DNA from: Zizania palustris
Taxonomy: Eukaryota; Streptophyta; Magnoliopsida; Poales; Poaceae
Direction: 5' to 3'
DNA: 64,000 nt
NCBI GenBank assembly: GCA_019279435.1
Contig: JAAALK010000086.1
Span: forward strand, 22,365,913-22,429,912
Below are positions 52,799 through 63,110 of the stretch, piece by piece (the first letter of the stretch is position 1; each line of letters opens with the position of its first letter). The position numbers and the translations under genes are program-made. A model generated the notes under the pieces. The model saw nothing but the letters and a program-made list of their open reading frames with translations. It was not told the origin of the DNA and did not search any database.

Positions 52799-53845
52799 TT
52801 ACATGCCTGAGATCCACCGGTACAGCACCATGAACGCCGTCTCCTCCTCATCGGTACCCGGCGGCGACATCCTCACGGCCTCCGCGTCCCAAAGCCATGG
52901 TTCTTCTTGCATTTGGCTCTGGTGGCTCTGGCTCCATCGGGAGCTCCACCGCCCGGTGGAGAGCCAGGACGCCGACGAGGCCAGTCGGTCCACGTACTCC
53001 AGCAGCCAGCCGCGCGACGCCCCTGCTGCTTCAGCCACCGCCGCACCGGGAGGCGACGGGGACTGCTCGGCTGCAGGCTTGTCCTCCTTGAATATGACAA
53101 TGCTCCTGGACGCGGTGGGCGCGGCGCGGGAGACGACAGCTTCGATCTCCTCGTCGATGTGGTAGTCGAACGAGCCGAGCGAGTAGGTGGCGCGGCTGTT
53201 GCCGCCGCTGGCTGCCGTGGACGAGCTGCGGTTGCTGACGCTGCCCATCTGGACGCGGAAGCTTCTGGAGCGGTCTCTGTTTCTTGGCTCCGGAGGCGGC
53301 GGCTGTTCGGCGGCGAGGATGGCCGAGATCGACGGGTGGGGGAGCGTGACGGTGGCGCGGCAGAGCGGGCAGGACGGGGAGGTGCGCAGCCACGCGTCGA
53401 CGCAGGCGGCGTGGAACGCGTGGCGGCACGTCGGGAGCAGCCGTAGCTCGGCGTCCAGCGTGAACGGCGACAGGCAGACGGCGCAGTCCGGGGAGCTCTT
53501 CGGCAGCGCAGCCAGAGACGACGCCATCGTGAACAACGGCAGCGACTCAATCAACCGCTGCTTCTCGTCGCCCCCCTCCTTCTTCCCCTCACGAGCAACA
53601 CCAGGCCGCCCCGAAGCATCCGCCGCCTCGACCGAAGCCTCCTCCCTGCTCGCCCGCGGGAGCGGTGGCGACGAGCGGGACAGGAGGCGGAGGAGGAGGT
53701 GGATGGAGACGGACGCCAGCAGCACGAAGGCGAGGAGGGCAGCGATGATGAGGAGGGAGGGGAGGAAGGACGACGCTTGGTCGGAGGATCCAGGCATGGA
53801 ATCGGCCGCGGCCGGCGGCGGCGGAGACGGGAGAGTGGATTCCAT
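52799..53845 (-). CDS. ATL-type RING-H2 E3 ubiquitin ligase, copy B
   Basis: 348 residues, intronless, with the same protein sequence as 10529-11575. One membrane segment (about 27-55) and a complete RING-H2 finger (121-162) are present. The ATG is at 53843-53845. Upstream sequence differs by single-base indels (ACTCTTGTTT against ACTCTGTTT; GGAGTC against GGAGGTC), which lie in the 5' UTR or promoter. Confidence 0.93.
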   Translation of the reverse strand: MESTLPSPPPPAAADSMPGSSDQASSFLPSLLIIAALLAFVLLASVSIHLLLRLLSRSSPPLPRASREEASVEAADASGRPGVAREGKKEGGDEKQRLIESLPLFTMASSLAALPKSSPDCAVCLSPFTLDAELRLLPTCRHAFHAACVDAWLRTSPSCPLCRATVTLPHPSISAILAAEQPPPPEPRNRDRSRSFRVQMGSVSNRSSSTAASGGNSRATYSLGSFDYHIDEEIEAVVSRAAPTASRSIVIFKEDKPAAEQSPSPPGAAVAEAAGASRGWLLEYVDRLASSASWLSTGRWSSRWSQSHQSQMQEEPWLWDAEAVRMSPPGTDEEETAFMVLYRWISGM

Positions 53846-53999
53846 GACTAGCTAGTACTCTGTTTAACTTAACCTCGAGCGAACGGAGGTCTCGCGCTCG
53901 CGCCTTTTATCTGCGGGATTTCTTTGGAGGGCGTGCTGGTGGCGCGGAAGCAGAGGCCGGAAGTGCACTCTTCTGAATTTCTCATGAGATCCCACGAAT

Positions 54000-54216
54000 G
54001 AATTTTTTAAAATAATATTTTTTATTAAAAAAATCAAATCTTTACGACTATTTGAAAAAATTACAAAAATAACATGCAATCGGTATTTGAAGTGCTGATT
54101 GGATGCAGCCCCTATCAGATCCAATCGGCATTTTAAGTGCCGACCGTGTTTTTGCAATTTTCTTAAATGGACATACAAATTTGATTTTTTTTAAAAAATA
54201 TTATTTAAAAAAAAAT
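54000..54216. mobile_element. Mutator-like MITE with palindromic repeats (copy B)
   Basis: Partner of 11730-11984, shorter because one ATCGGCTCCAATCGGCAC-type internal unit is absent. Ends and position relative to ATL are the same. Confidence 0.7.
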
Positions 54217-54526
54217 ATTCTCCCAGAAACGGTGGAGGTCACCCTTGTAAACCAATCCACTTCTCCGTTTTTCTTTTCTACCTCTGCTCTGCAAATCGAA
54301 CTGCTGCATTGTACTCCTAGAAAGTTTTGCATAGCAGTTCAGCTGATAGTAATTTTCATTTTTTATAATTTTTAATCCATTCTTGTTGTTAAATAACTGT
54401 TACGAAATCAGTTTTATTTATAGTCCATCATGAACTCTGTTGCTTACTGTGTAATAATAATGAACTTAAAGTAAGAATGAACCATACATTTTATATGTTT
54501 AAAAGCAGAGAAATTTTACAATCTTT

Positions 54527-54632
54527 GAGGAGGTACCAGAGGTATCACATTTTCAATATTAATTTAGTATCTCCTAACATCTGAACTATCAAGAGATACC
54601 AAAATTAATACTAAAAAATATGGTACCTCCTT
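54527..54632. mobile_element. Small palindromic MITE (copy B)
   Basis: Partner of 12291-12397 with a few substitutions in the arms. Confidence 0.6.
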
Positions 54633-56418
54633 AAAACGGTAAAATAACCGTTAAAAGTAAGGTAGTTTAGGCGGTACCTTTTACCAAAATGTAAGACCAA
54701 TAAAAGCCATTGGATCGACCAAGCAGGAAGTACCAGGGTAACGTAAAGCAGCGCCACCCCCCGTTGTACAAACATGCTGTAATGTAATGCACACCAAATA
54801 TTATTAATTTAGATCCACCATGGCTACGTCTCCGTTTATTCAGACCAAACTCTTTAACTCCATCAGGCACAGGCGTTGCCGATATGAGTAGTAATGTCTG
54901 TACCGGTGATTAAATAACTGGCAGTACTACTTGAACAGCACAGGGTGACAGGGGATGAGATGCTATTAGCAGGAGTAATTTTGAAGGGAGCTAATCAAAA
55001 TCAGAACGACTTGTGAGAGTTGTGACTGCTGCTGCCGTATGTTTCTGTCAGTGCAGTGAGAGTAAGATCATCCAAGCATGCATGGAGTACGCAGCCGACT
55101 AGAGTGAAGTGTTCGCACCGATCCTGGCAAGTGGCAAGGAGCCTTTCGTTAGTGCAAAAGATCAGCAAGCCTATGCCTTTTAACCCAAAGCGAAGGAAGC
55201 TCCCAGTGTTGCTTGCCTTGCACACTTAGCATGCAGATTTTTCTCAATTGGATTGTTTTTGTGGTCAATCCTAAAAAAAAGTGCACATGCTATGTACAGA
55301 TAAGCCATACATACTAGTATAAATACTCAACATATCATGTACATATTTTCTATCTAACAGCGATCGAGAGTTGAGCACTGAATGAAAACTGTAGCACATA
55401 CTTGCATGCATCCGATTTTTTCCGGCTGGGAGCCATATGTGGAGAAGGGATCAAAGCCTTTGGCACTCGATCTGGCCATGAACTCCCCTGCATCTATCTG
55501 TTTCGTGCCTCGTGCTCGTGGCATTCATTCTGCCCCAAATTATGATGAGCATGAGTTGCTTGCATTTTCTTTCCCTCTGTTCACTTTACTCTATCTGATC
55601 TTACTAGCGCTGTCCTGACATGATGATGTTGAGCCTCCTTGCACTTTCTAATGGAGTAGCTCTCCCACTTTCAGAGTGGCGCAACCAAAATCCAAAAAGG
55701 TTTACTTGAACAGTACAGTATCCAAGACGACTGTCATAGAGTTGAAGTCACCTGATCCACATTTCGGCATGAAAAACGACTAAATTACGTGGAAGTCATA
55801 ATAAAAACACCGATTGGGGTTGCTTAAATTTCACTCGAGTAGTGAAGTGGATCGCTTCATCATACTGTTGAAAGGAGTGTCATGTGCAAGTTGGTTGCTT
55901 GATGTACCTATTATTATTATTATTATTAGTGAAATCAGCGATGTTACTGACACCAGCATAGCAATCTAGCCTCGTAGGAGATCCAGCAGATGTACGTGTG
56001 CTACGTTTACAGGTTGCTTACGATGACACCACGCGATCTCGGTGATGGTGGCGTAAGTGACCTAATTCCCCTGTGACATCACACGCAAATGCTGCTGCCA
56101 CCGTGCAGCAGGAGGAGCTTTCTTGCATGGATCCACACGGAAAATTTCCCCCGGGCTTCCGTTTCGGTTGGTCCACCATGAATTGTGGCGAGTGCCGACT
56201 TTGTGAGGCATGACGAAACTGAAAACCAGACAAATTTGTTAGCACGTTGTTGGTCACCAATAACAGCGGAACTCAAACACAACCTATTCCAAACGTCTAG
56301 AGAGCAAAGTTAAAGCGTGTTTGGTCGAACGATAGATTTTAAAAAAGTTACGGTAAGACGTGAAAAAGCTAAACTTTCAGTAACGATGGATAGTTTGCGA
56401 AGTTTCATAGCTTCTTTA
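54633..56418. other. Spacer between ATL and the Tourist-like MITE (copy B)
   Basis: No gene is recognised. Compared with copy A, the stretch of about 55150-55690 has an unusual density of single-base insertions and deletions, while the sequence on both sides matches closely. Confidence 0.45.
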
Positions 56419-56763
56419 GAGGGTGTTTGGATCCAGGGTTAAATTTTAGCCCGTTTCACATCAGATGTTTCGACATTAATTTGAAGGACTAACCGTAAAC
56501 TAATTATAAAAATAATTACAGAATCGGAGACTAAATCGCGAGACGAATTTTTTAAGCCTAATTAATCCATAATTAGCAAATGTTTACTGTGGCATCACGT
56601 TGTCAAATCATGGTATAATTAGACTCATTAGATTCGTTTCGTGAATAATCCTCCGACTATGAATGAGTTTTGTAAATAGTCTATATTTAATACTCCAAAA
56701 TAATATTTAAACATTGGATGTGACAGGAGCTAAAAAAATTTTTAGCCCTGTCCAAACACCCCC
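56419..56763. mobile_element. Tourist-like (PIF/Harbinger) MITE, complete
   Basis: 345 bp with termini GAGGGTGTTTGG and CCAAACACCCCC and a TTA target duplication (56416-56418 and 56764-56766). The inner inverted blocks include GTTAAATTTTAGCCC near the left end and TTTTTAGCCCTGTCC at the right. Copy A of the duplication stops inside this element. Confidence 0.88.
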
Positions 56764-57010
56764 TTAGTTTGTACATAAAAAATTAGGGTTTATAGTTTTT
56801 CTAAAAGTTAGTTTGCCCCTAAATCTTAGGTTTTAACTTCCCAACCAAGAAGCCCAAGAAGCTTGTTGAAAAAATGAATAGAACCTAGGCTACACAGAAA
56901 AAAAATTAAAATTGCAGAAACATTTCAAATTAATAGGCCCATTTATAATTTGTTTCCCGTAGGCCCAATAATAATTATACAGGGGCTAACGTATGAAATT
57001 ACCAACCCAT

Positions 57011-58588
57011 TTATTTTTGGGTCGTTTCATAAAAGAACGTGCTTTCTGTTGGGCCAAGGAGCCGGTGGCCCGGTTTGTCCTGGACGCCGGCGGTCTCTGG
57101 CTCGTCAACGACCGCCGCTGCGGCCTTCCCCTGCCTCCGGCGAACCGCAAACACGCAAAGCAAGCCGACCAACACCGCGAGGAGGCAACCGGCGGCCGCT
57201 CCGGCGACGGTAGAACAGGCGATGCTCTTCTTCTCGGAGTCCGATTTGCTTTCGTCCCCCGTGCCGGCTATCGCGCTGGGCTGCTTCGGCGGTATCGGCG
57301 GGTTGGGCCCGGCGAGGTTGTTGCTGCCGTAAGATTGGAGCTTGAACACCTCGAGGCCGTTTAGTATGGCGTCGTAGTACTGCGGCTTGGAGGAGAGGTC
57401 CGGATGCAGCGCCACCCACAGGTCCGTCTGCCCGGTGCCCGGCGTCGCGACGATGAGGTAGTCGGTGTACACCGCCCTGCCGATCCCTCCGCTCCACGCT
57501 ATCACGTCCATCTGCGACTGCGCCGTCTGGTTGTTGATGTAGATGAAGAATGACCTCTGGTTCACCATCGTTATCGGGTACTGGATCTCGCAGAAGTGGA
57601 ACCTGAGGAGGTAGTAGAACCCGGCGTCGACGGGGAGGATCCAGGTGAGGTTGTAGTTGAGATTGATCTGGGCGTTCGAGCCCATCGACCTCGCCGTCGC
57701 GTAGACGCTCTCCGGCGCGATGTGTCGCGGCACGGACGGCGGGTTGTACTGGACGGTGACGTTGCTGTCCTTCTCGAAGGTCACACCGGACGCCGCCCCG
57801 AATAGGTAAGAAGCGTCGTTGTCCCATGAGCGGTAGAAACGGCCGGAGTCGTATCCTGGGGTGACGGCCATGCCGCCGACGTTGAGCCGGTACATAGTCT
57901 GGAAGGCCGTGTCGGTGCGGATGGGCACCGGGTCCGGGAGCCCGCCGTTGGCGAAGGTAGGCACCGGCTTTGTGAATATATCCGGCGTCGGCACGACCTC
58001 GATGCCGTTCACGAACGCGTAGTAGGAGCCGGGAGAGCCGCGCTGCCGGCTGGCCGGCCGCGATGACGACGGCGCGAAGGTGACGTCGAGGCTCGTGTCG
58101 CCGGAGCTGACGTTCAACGAGAACTCTCGGACGAGGGACGCGTAGTTGAGCGCGAGCGCGGTCTGGGACGCGTTGAAGTCGTGCAGGAGCACGACGCCCC
58201 CCGCCGTGACGCCGAAGAGCGCGTCCGCGGCGCTGAGGTTCCCGTAGGCGGATGGGTAGAAGTAGAGGCGGAGGAACACGCGGCCGGGGCGGACGGGGAA
58301 GGAGTAGGTGTAGCTGGAGGCGAACACGCGCGCCGTCATGTACGGTACGGTGGAAGGGAGCGAGGGGTCTTGGTACGACGCCGCGGCCGCGGCGCCGGTC
58401 ACCGACGGCGCGAACTTGGAGACCGCATCACCGTCCCAAACCCGGCCGTCCCCATCAGTGTCCGAGGCCGTCGCGCCACAGCTTAGGCGGATCTGTCCGG
58501 AGACGTCGGATTCGTCGCCGCTGACGGCATCAGCAAGCGACATGGCGGTTAGCAGTACAAGCCATGGGAGCAGAGACGATCTGTCCAT
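57011..58588 (-). CDS. Malectin-like receptor protein without a kinase domain (FERONIA/CrRLK1L family)
   Basis: 525 residues from ATG 58586-58588; the frame upstream has only a GTG. MDRSSLLPWLVLLTAMSLADA is a signal peptide. A tandem malectin-like ectodomain follows (RLSCGA; YMTARVFASSYTYSFPV; FLRLYFYP; GIEVVPTPDIF; MYRLNVGG; RSWDNDASYLF; NYNLTWILPVD; FHFCEIQ; LNGLEVFKL), with many N-glycosylation sites. A membrane segment (about 456-482) is followed by RRRQGK. In CrRLK1L receptors about 300 residues of Ser/Thr kinase follow. Here the frame runs only 37 residues past RRRQGK and ends with an unrelated-looking tail and TAA at 57011. The Tourist-like MITE lies about 250 bp beyond. Probably a 3'-truncated receptor gene; a natural kinase-less receptor is the alternative. 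Confidence 0.85.
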   Translation of the reverse strand: MDRSSLLPWLVLLTAMSLADAVSGDESDVSGQIRLSCGATASDTDGDGRVWDGDAVSKFAPSVTGAAAAASYQDPSLPSTVPYMTARVFASSYTYSFPVRPGRVFLRLYFYPSAYGNLSAADALFGVTAGGVVLLHDFNASQTALALNYASLVREFSLNVSSGDTSLDVTFAPSSSRPASRQRGSPGSYYAFVNGIEVVPTPDIFTKPVPTFANGGLPDPVPIRTDTAFQTMYRLNVGGMAVTPGYDSGRFYRSWDNDASYLFGAASGVTFEKDSNVTVQYNPPSVPRHIAPESVYATARSMGSNAQINLNYNLTWILPVDAGFYYLLRFHFCEIQYPITMVNQRSFFIYINNQTAQSQMDVIAWSGGIGRAVYTDYLIVATPGTGQTDLWVALHPDLSSKPQYYDAILNGLEVFKLQSYGSNNLAGPNPPIPPKQPSAIAGTGDESKSDSEKKSIACSTVAGAAAGCLLAVLVGLLCVFAVRRRQGKAAAAVVDEPETAGVQDKPGHRLLGPTESTFFYETTQK

Positions 58589-59078
58589 GGGACGACGACT
58601 GCCTAGTTGCAGGCCTGTTCGCGCTTGCTGTTCCTCACCAGTCACCACCGCATCGACAGGGGTGAGTGAGCTCACTGAGCTGCTCGCAAAAGCTCAAGCT
58701 CGCGTGCGCTGGGAGGAAGATGGCGATCCTTTTTTTTTTTTTTTTGCTGGATACGTAGCTCAGATCGGCGCGCGGCAGAAGATCGGCGTGGTAGTTTCTG
58801 TTCGTCCGGTGAGTGCGCGAAAGCTTTTGTAGTGGTGAGCTAATGGCGAGTTCGTGGGGCACCTGCACCGGCACCGAGTTTTCCACTGTCACGCCCACGC
58901 GGCTATGCCGTGTGCTTCGGGCTACTCATTCGGAGACGCGTATTTGGCCCCTGCACCACGCGCAGATCGCCGTTCGTCTGAATAGGTAAAATTCGCAGAT
59001 AGTTTACACGCGCTGGCTAAATATTGTGCTATCATATTAAATATTTTGTTAACCTCGAGGATGTCGACTCTTACCCTA
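58589..59078. other. 5' flank of the malectin-like gene
   Basis: Contains the presumed promoter and 5' UTR. A 15-base T run lies at about 58731-58745. No TATA box is assigned and no other gene is seen. Confidence 0.35.
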
Positions 59079-59606
59079 AGAGCATGGTATCTCTAAAATT
59101 TGACTCAGGATTTGATGATTCTTTTTAGAGATGCAAATCATTTTAAATAGATTTCTCTCCAATAGAATTCCTAAAATTAAGTTTGTGTCTACGCTCCCTA
59201 TTTATAGGGAACGAAAAAAATTAATTTTAAGAAATCCTTATTTTTTGGAGTCATTTAGAATATCTATTGGAGTTAATTTTTTTATTGTAATCCCAAATTT
59301 TAGAGAAGGAAACACTTTAGAGCTTCTCGAGATGCTCCAAGAGTGACTTTAAAAATTAATTCCCTATATAATTTTTTGGGATTTATTTTGAGGATATAAA
59401 TAGTTTAAATATGTTTCTATCCAATAGAGTCCTTAAATTAAAGTATGTGAGTATGTTCCCTATAAGTAGTGAATACAACGATCAATTTTGAGGATCCTTT
59501 ATTTTTGGGAGTCATTTAGAGTACTTATTGGAGGGGATTTTTTTAATTCTAATTCCAAAAATTTAGAGAAGAGAACTCTTTAGAGCTACACTTGGAGATG
59601 CTCAAG
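59079..59606. mobile_element. Two head-to-tail MITE copies
   Basis: Two related units, about 59079-59343 and 59344-59606. Each contains a CCAATAGA.TCCT.AA.TTAA block and a TTTGGGAGTCATTTAGA-like block, and ends with GAGATGCTCAAGA or GAGATGCTCCAAGAG. The left end GAGCATGGTATCTC is a degraded form of the inverted GAGCATCTCCAA terminus. The superfamily and target duplications were not resolved. Confidence 0.55.
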
Positions 59607-61235
59607 AAGCAAAAAATCAGTTTATCCGAAAATCCCCGACATATTACTTTTTATTATCTAAATAAAAAGCAAAACTTGTTAACTGTATTAAATAATCATA
59701 TTGATCATAATGCATATATATTACAATTCATTTAAGACGGGCATGCATGTAAATTAATGTTAATGCTAATAGCGTACATGCAAGACTAATTAAGCTATAC
59801 CATTTCAGCTTACGTGACTGCTATACAAAATGACATTACTATTCGTTTAAAAATTATAAATATGGATAATTTGTCTTAAAAATAAAAAATATAATACCCA
59901 CGAGATATTTGGAGGCGGAGTAATTGTGAAGCACAAATTCGGCTGTGGAAAGTAAATGCTACCTATGGGTATGCACTCTGCAGTATGTTTATATCTCCGC
60001 TTTAATTTTTAAATCTGTAAAACATAATTTTAAAATGCCATTCAAAGTTCATTCTATCATTTTTTTTGCCATTGTAATTATTAAACTGCTTCGTTGCAAA
60101 GATATATGATGACAGTTTTTTCGACGAACCAAAAAAGCAAAACCAAGCAGCCTTATATGCGGATTTGTACTTTTGTCAATTTTTAAATCAAGTTTAACTT
60201 GCATTTTTAGATAGAAGCCACCACTAAATTCAAATATCAAATATTGTATGAGATTTAACTGTTTGATTCAACATGTATCCGTGAACTTAAGAGATATAGG
60301 ATCTATTTGGTTCATATTTTTAAACTAGCTTTCAGGTTCGGAAGCTAGAATCTGAGCCAAAAAACTCTTTTGGTCACCCCGAAAACTGCAGATTCTCGTA
60401 GTACAAATTTAAAAATTGCTATAACCTAGATTTTATAGATTCTCAGTTCAACTTTGAATGAATATCACCTACCATGCTATTAAAACATATATGTTCATGT
60501 AAAATTCAAAAAAGTAAAAATTTAGTAAAATATATAATTTCCGTGTATTTTAAAAATATATAATTTTAATATAAACATTATAAAATTTCATGATTAGAAT
60601 GATTTACATGTAAAATTACACATTAATAATATAAAACATCACGAACTACCAAAATATAAATCCGCAATTATTCCAACCAAACAGCTCTCATCTTTTTTTT
60701 AAGCTCACATCTCACAACAGCTTTTTTCACAGCTCTCATCTCACAACAGCTTTTTCCAAATCCATAGAATACGACCGAATCGACTTTCGCTTACATCTAA
60801 AATAGTGGGATTAAACTAGCCTTACCTGTTATTCCTGACCAAAATTAACTTCACCAAAATGAAAACAGGGGATATATTATTGTACCGTGTTTTGTCTTAC
60901 TGGATGCAACCTGCCAACTGCCAAGCCGGTGCTCTTTTTCACCCAAACGTGTGCACAGCTGTGCACTCTGCATTCAGCAGCATGTCTGCATCCATCGTAG
61001 GCCGAACTGGTTGGCGTGGCGCGCGGTGGTTGGGTTAATCAGATGCCAAAAAGTCGCCGAATCCTCCCTACAAACTCCCGAGTCACCGTGTCAATCGGCT
61101 GCGCGAAAAGACATGGATAACGAGTTAGCCGCCAGAAGATCAATTGTTTACAGTTCATGTCCAGCAAAACGACATTGACGGAGTCACCGATGCTGACTGC
61201 TCCAATTTTTTTGTGGGTATCTCGATGCCGACTAA
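59607..61235. other. AT-rich spacer
   Basis: No gene is recognised. A directly repeated word of about 25 bp, AGCTC.CATCTCACAACAGCTTTTT, occurs at about 60702-60755. A GC-richer patch at 60900-61180 has short ORFs without a domain. Confidence 0.4.
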
Positions 61236-61765
61236 GGGTCCGTTTGGTTTGGGGGCGAGTGTGGATAGGATGATTTCATCCATGAATTTAGGGATGGGAT
61301 GATACATTCGAGGTGTTTGGTTGGATGGATGAGATGAGACAATTTTTTGTTTGGTTAGATGTATACAACTTGGATGAGATAAAATTAAATTTAGTGGGAC
61401 CCACTTGTCAAATATATTTTTTAACAAAAATATAATCATATGAGATCTTATTTTATAGATCAAATTATAATCAATACAATGATGTAATTAGATCATAAAT
61501 TGGATAAATAATTTGGGAGTAAAAATCATTTGAATATTTATAAACGAAAAATTAAATGTGTAATAACCAATCAGGAGAGGACACGTCGTCTTGTCCAATG
61601 TTGGATGAACTCAACCAGAAAAATTTCTTGAATCTCTCCATCCAGCATATTGAAGGAATATTCCTCTCGTGGACCATCTCATCCACCTTCGCCCTTCAAC
61701 CAAACAGCTGATTGGATGGGATGGTCCTATCCCATCCAGGGATATCCAGCAAACCAAACGCACCC
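61236..61765. mobile_element. Tourist-like (PIF/Harbinger) MITE
   Basis: 530 bp with termini GGGTCCGTTTGGTTTG and CAAACCAAACGCACCC and a TAA target duplication (61233-61235, 61766-61768). Subterminal GGATGGGATG / CATCCCATCC blocks are inverted. No coding capacity. Confidence 0.85.
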
Positions 61766-62169
61766 TAATTTTGTTAGTCTTCTATAGTTAGTTCAAATAA
61801 TGTAATTTGGTAGTTAGTCTACTTAGTTATGCATTATTGATTTTATGCGTCAAAAGGTTAGTACCAAATTTATTCTTAATTCTAATGTTACGCGTGCTCC
61901 ACTCAAAAAATTGAGTGGAGTCTTGGATTGAACTATATGGGCATTAGCCTCTAGATGGCCAAATAGAGCGGGCCTGGTGAGTGGCCCTAGGCCCGGTCCT
62001 ATTGAGTTTAGAGGTGGATTTGTCGTGGTTGTGGTCGTATTTCTCTACAACGACTATTGCACCAATTACCGACACATATACCCTTACCTGCTTCCCATAT
62101 TCCCCTCTACCTCTCTATCTTATGCACCGCTGGTCGATCTGATTGTTGGAGGAAAATACTTCATCCTTA

Positions 62170-62640
62170 GGGTCTCTACAATTATAAGACAGAAAATTTA
62201 CTAAGACCGAAGTTCGTGTATTAATTTCGGTCTTGTGCATGATCAAGCTCGAAGAATCCATACATGCTTCTGTTCGGAGTATCACTTCGAAGGTTAAGTC
62301 TTCAGATAGCTTATTTGCCAACGAGGATGGAAGACTTATCTTCTTTCTAATTTGATTAGTTTTTTACCATTTTAACCCTATCAGGGGTACCGAATAGTTT
62401 CCATTATGTCGGTTGTAATTGAGGAGTAAAAAGGTCATTTCCTTAAGATTTCTACCTATAAATACCCCCCTTCTTACCCTGTAATAGGCATCGAATACTT
62501 AGTTATTCAATACACAACTTCAAACTACTTCAAGTTATTATCCAATTCAGAGGCTTGAAATAGTCCGCTTCACAAACTCTTCGTTTGTTAATTCTTAATC
62601 TTTGAGAACATGTTAGTGTAATCTTTTACACCAACACTGA
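62170..62640 (+). mobile_element. LTR-like fragment
   Basis: A TATAAATACCCCCC core-promoter-like word at about 62457-62470 is followed by a stretch (AATACTTAGTTATTCAATAC, then CTCTTCGTTTGTTAATTC) of the type seen in the R/U5 part of grass LTRs. No terminal pair or target duplication could be found, so this is only a possible retroelement remnant. Confidence 0.35.
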
Positions 62641-62769
62641 TGATGGTGTGGTTGGTGTCGACACTGTGCTTGTGCCCCTGTAGTTGTGATTTTCTAGATC
62701 TGACTTGTTATTCTATAGTTGGATACTTAGATCTAAGTTGATTTGTTAGATTTGATTTATAACATTGTT

Positions 62770-63110
62770 GTTGTTTTATTAGAATGAGTTCATGTTCATA
62801 TGTAATTACTTTTGTTACTTTTGTTATTTTTGTGTCACCATCGTATGAGTTCATGATCCCGTGTAATTAATTCTATTACTTCTAGTTGTTCATGTATATT
62901 TATATACTTGATGTGCCTATTACATGTGTTACCTCTGTTATTTCTATATTGTTACCTCTATACACTTTTGTTATTTCTGTATCACCAATGTATGAGTTCA
63001 TGTTCCTATGTAATTACTTCAGTTATTCAGTTATTTATGTCTCACCAATGTATGAGTTCATATTCCTGTGTAATTACTTATGTTACTTCTAGCTGTTCAT
63101 TAACATTTAT
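62770..63110. repeat. Imperfect tandem repeats with TATGAGTTCATG units
   Basis: The word ATGAGTTCATGTTC(C)TGTGTAATTACTT recurs about four times with linkers of TTGTTATTTCTGT.TCACCA, giving a period of roughly 60-80 bp. The frames crossing it are simple-sequence translations and not genes. Confidence 0.65.

Larger units (their letters stand above)
44707..56690. repeat. Segmental duplication, copy B
   Basis: This is the partner of 1-14454. Homology is continuous from the left edge of copy A to the base where copy A runs into the N gap, so neither true boundary of the duplication is visible. Copy B lacks the Pack-CACTA and the 209-bp MITE of copy A, and its sequence at both sites is uninterrupted. 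Sequence on both sides of copy B continues smoothly: DNA2 exon 6 lies just left of it, and the rest of the Tourist-like MITE just right. Confidence 0.97.

Noticed and set aside
57596..58832. Plus-strand ORFs over the malectin-like gene
   Set aside because: Antisense shadows in GC-rich coding sequence; no domain.
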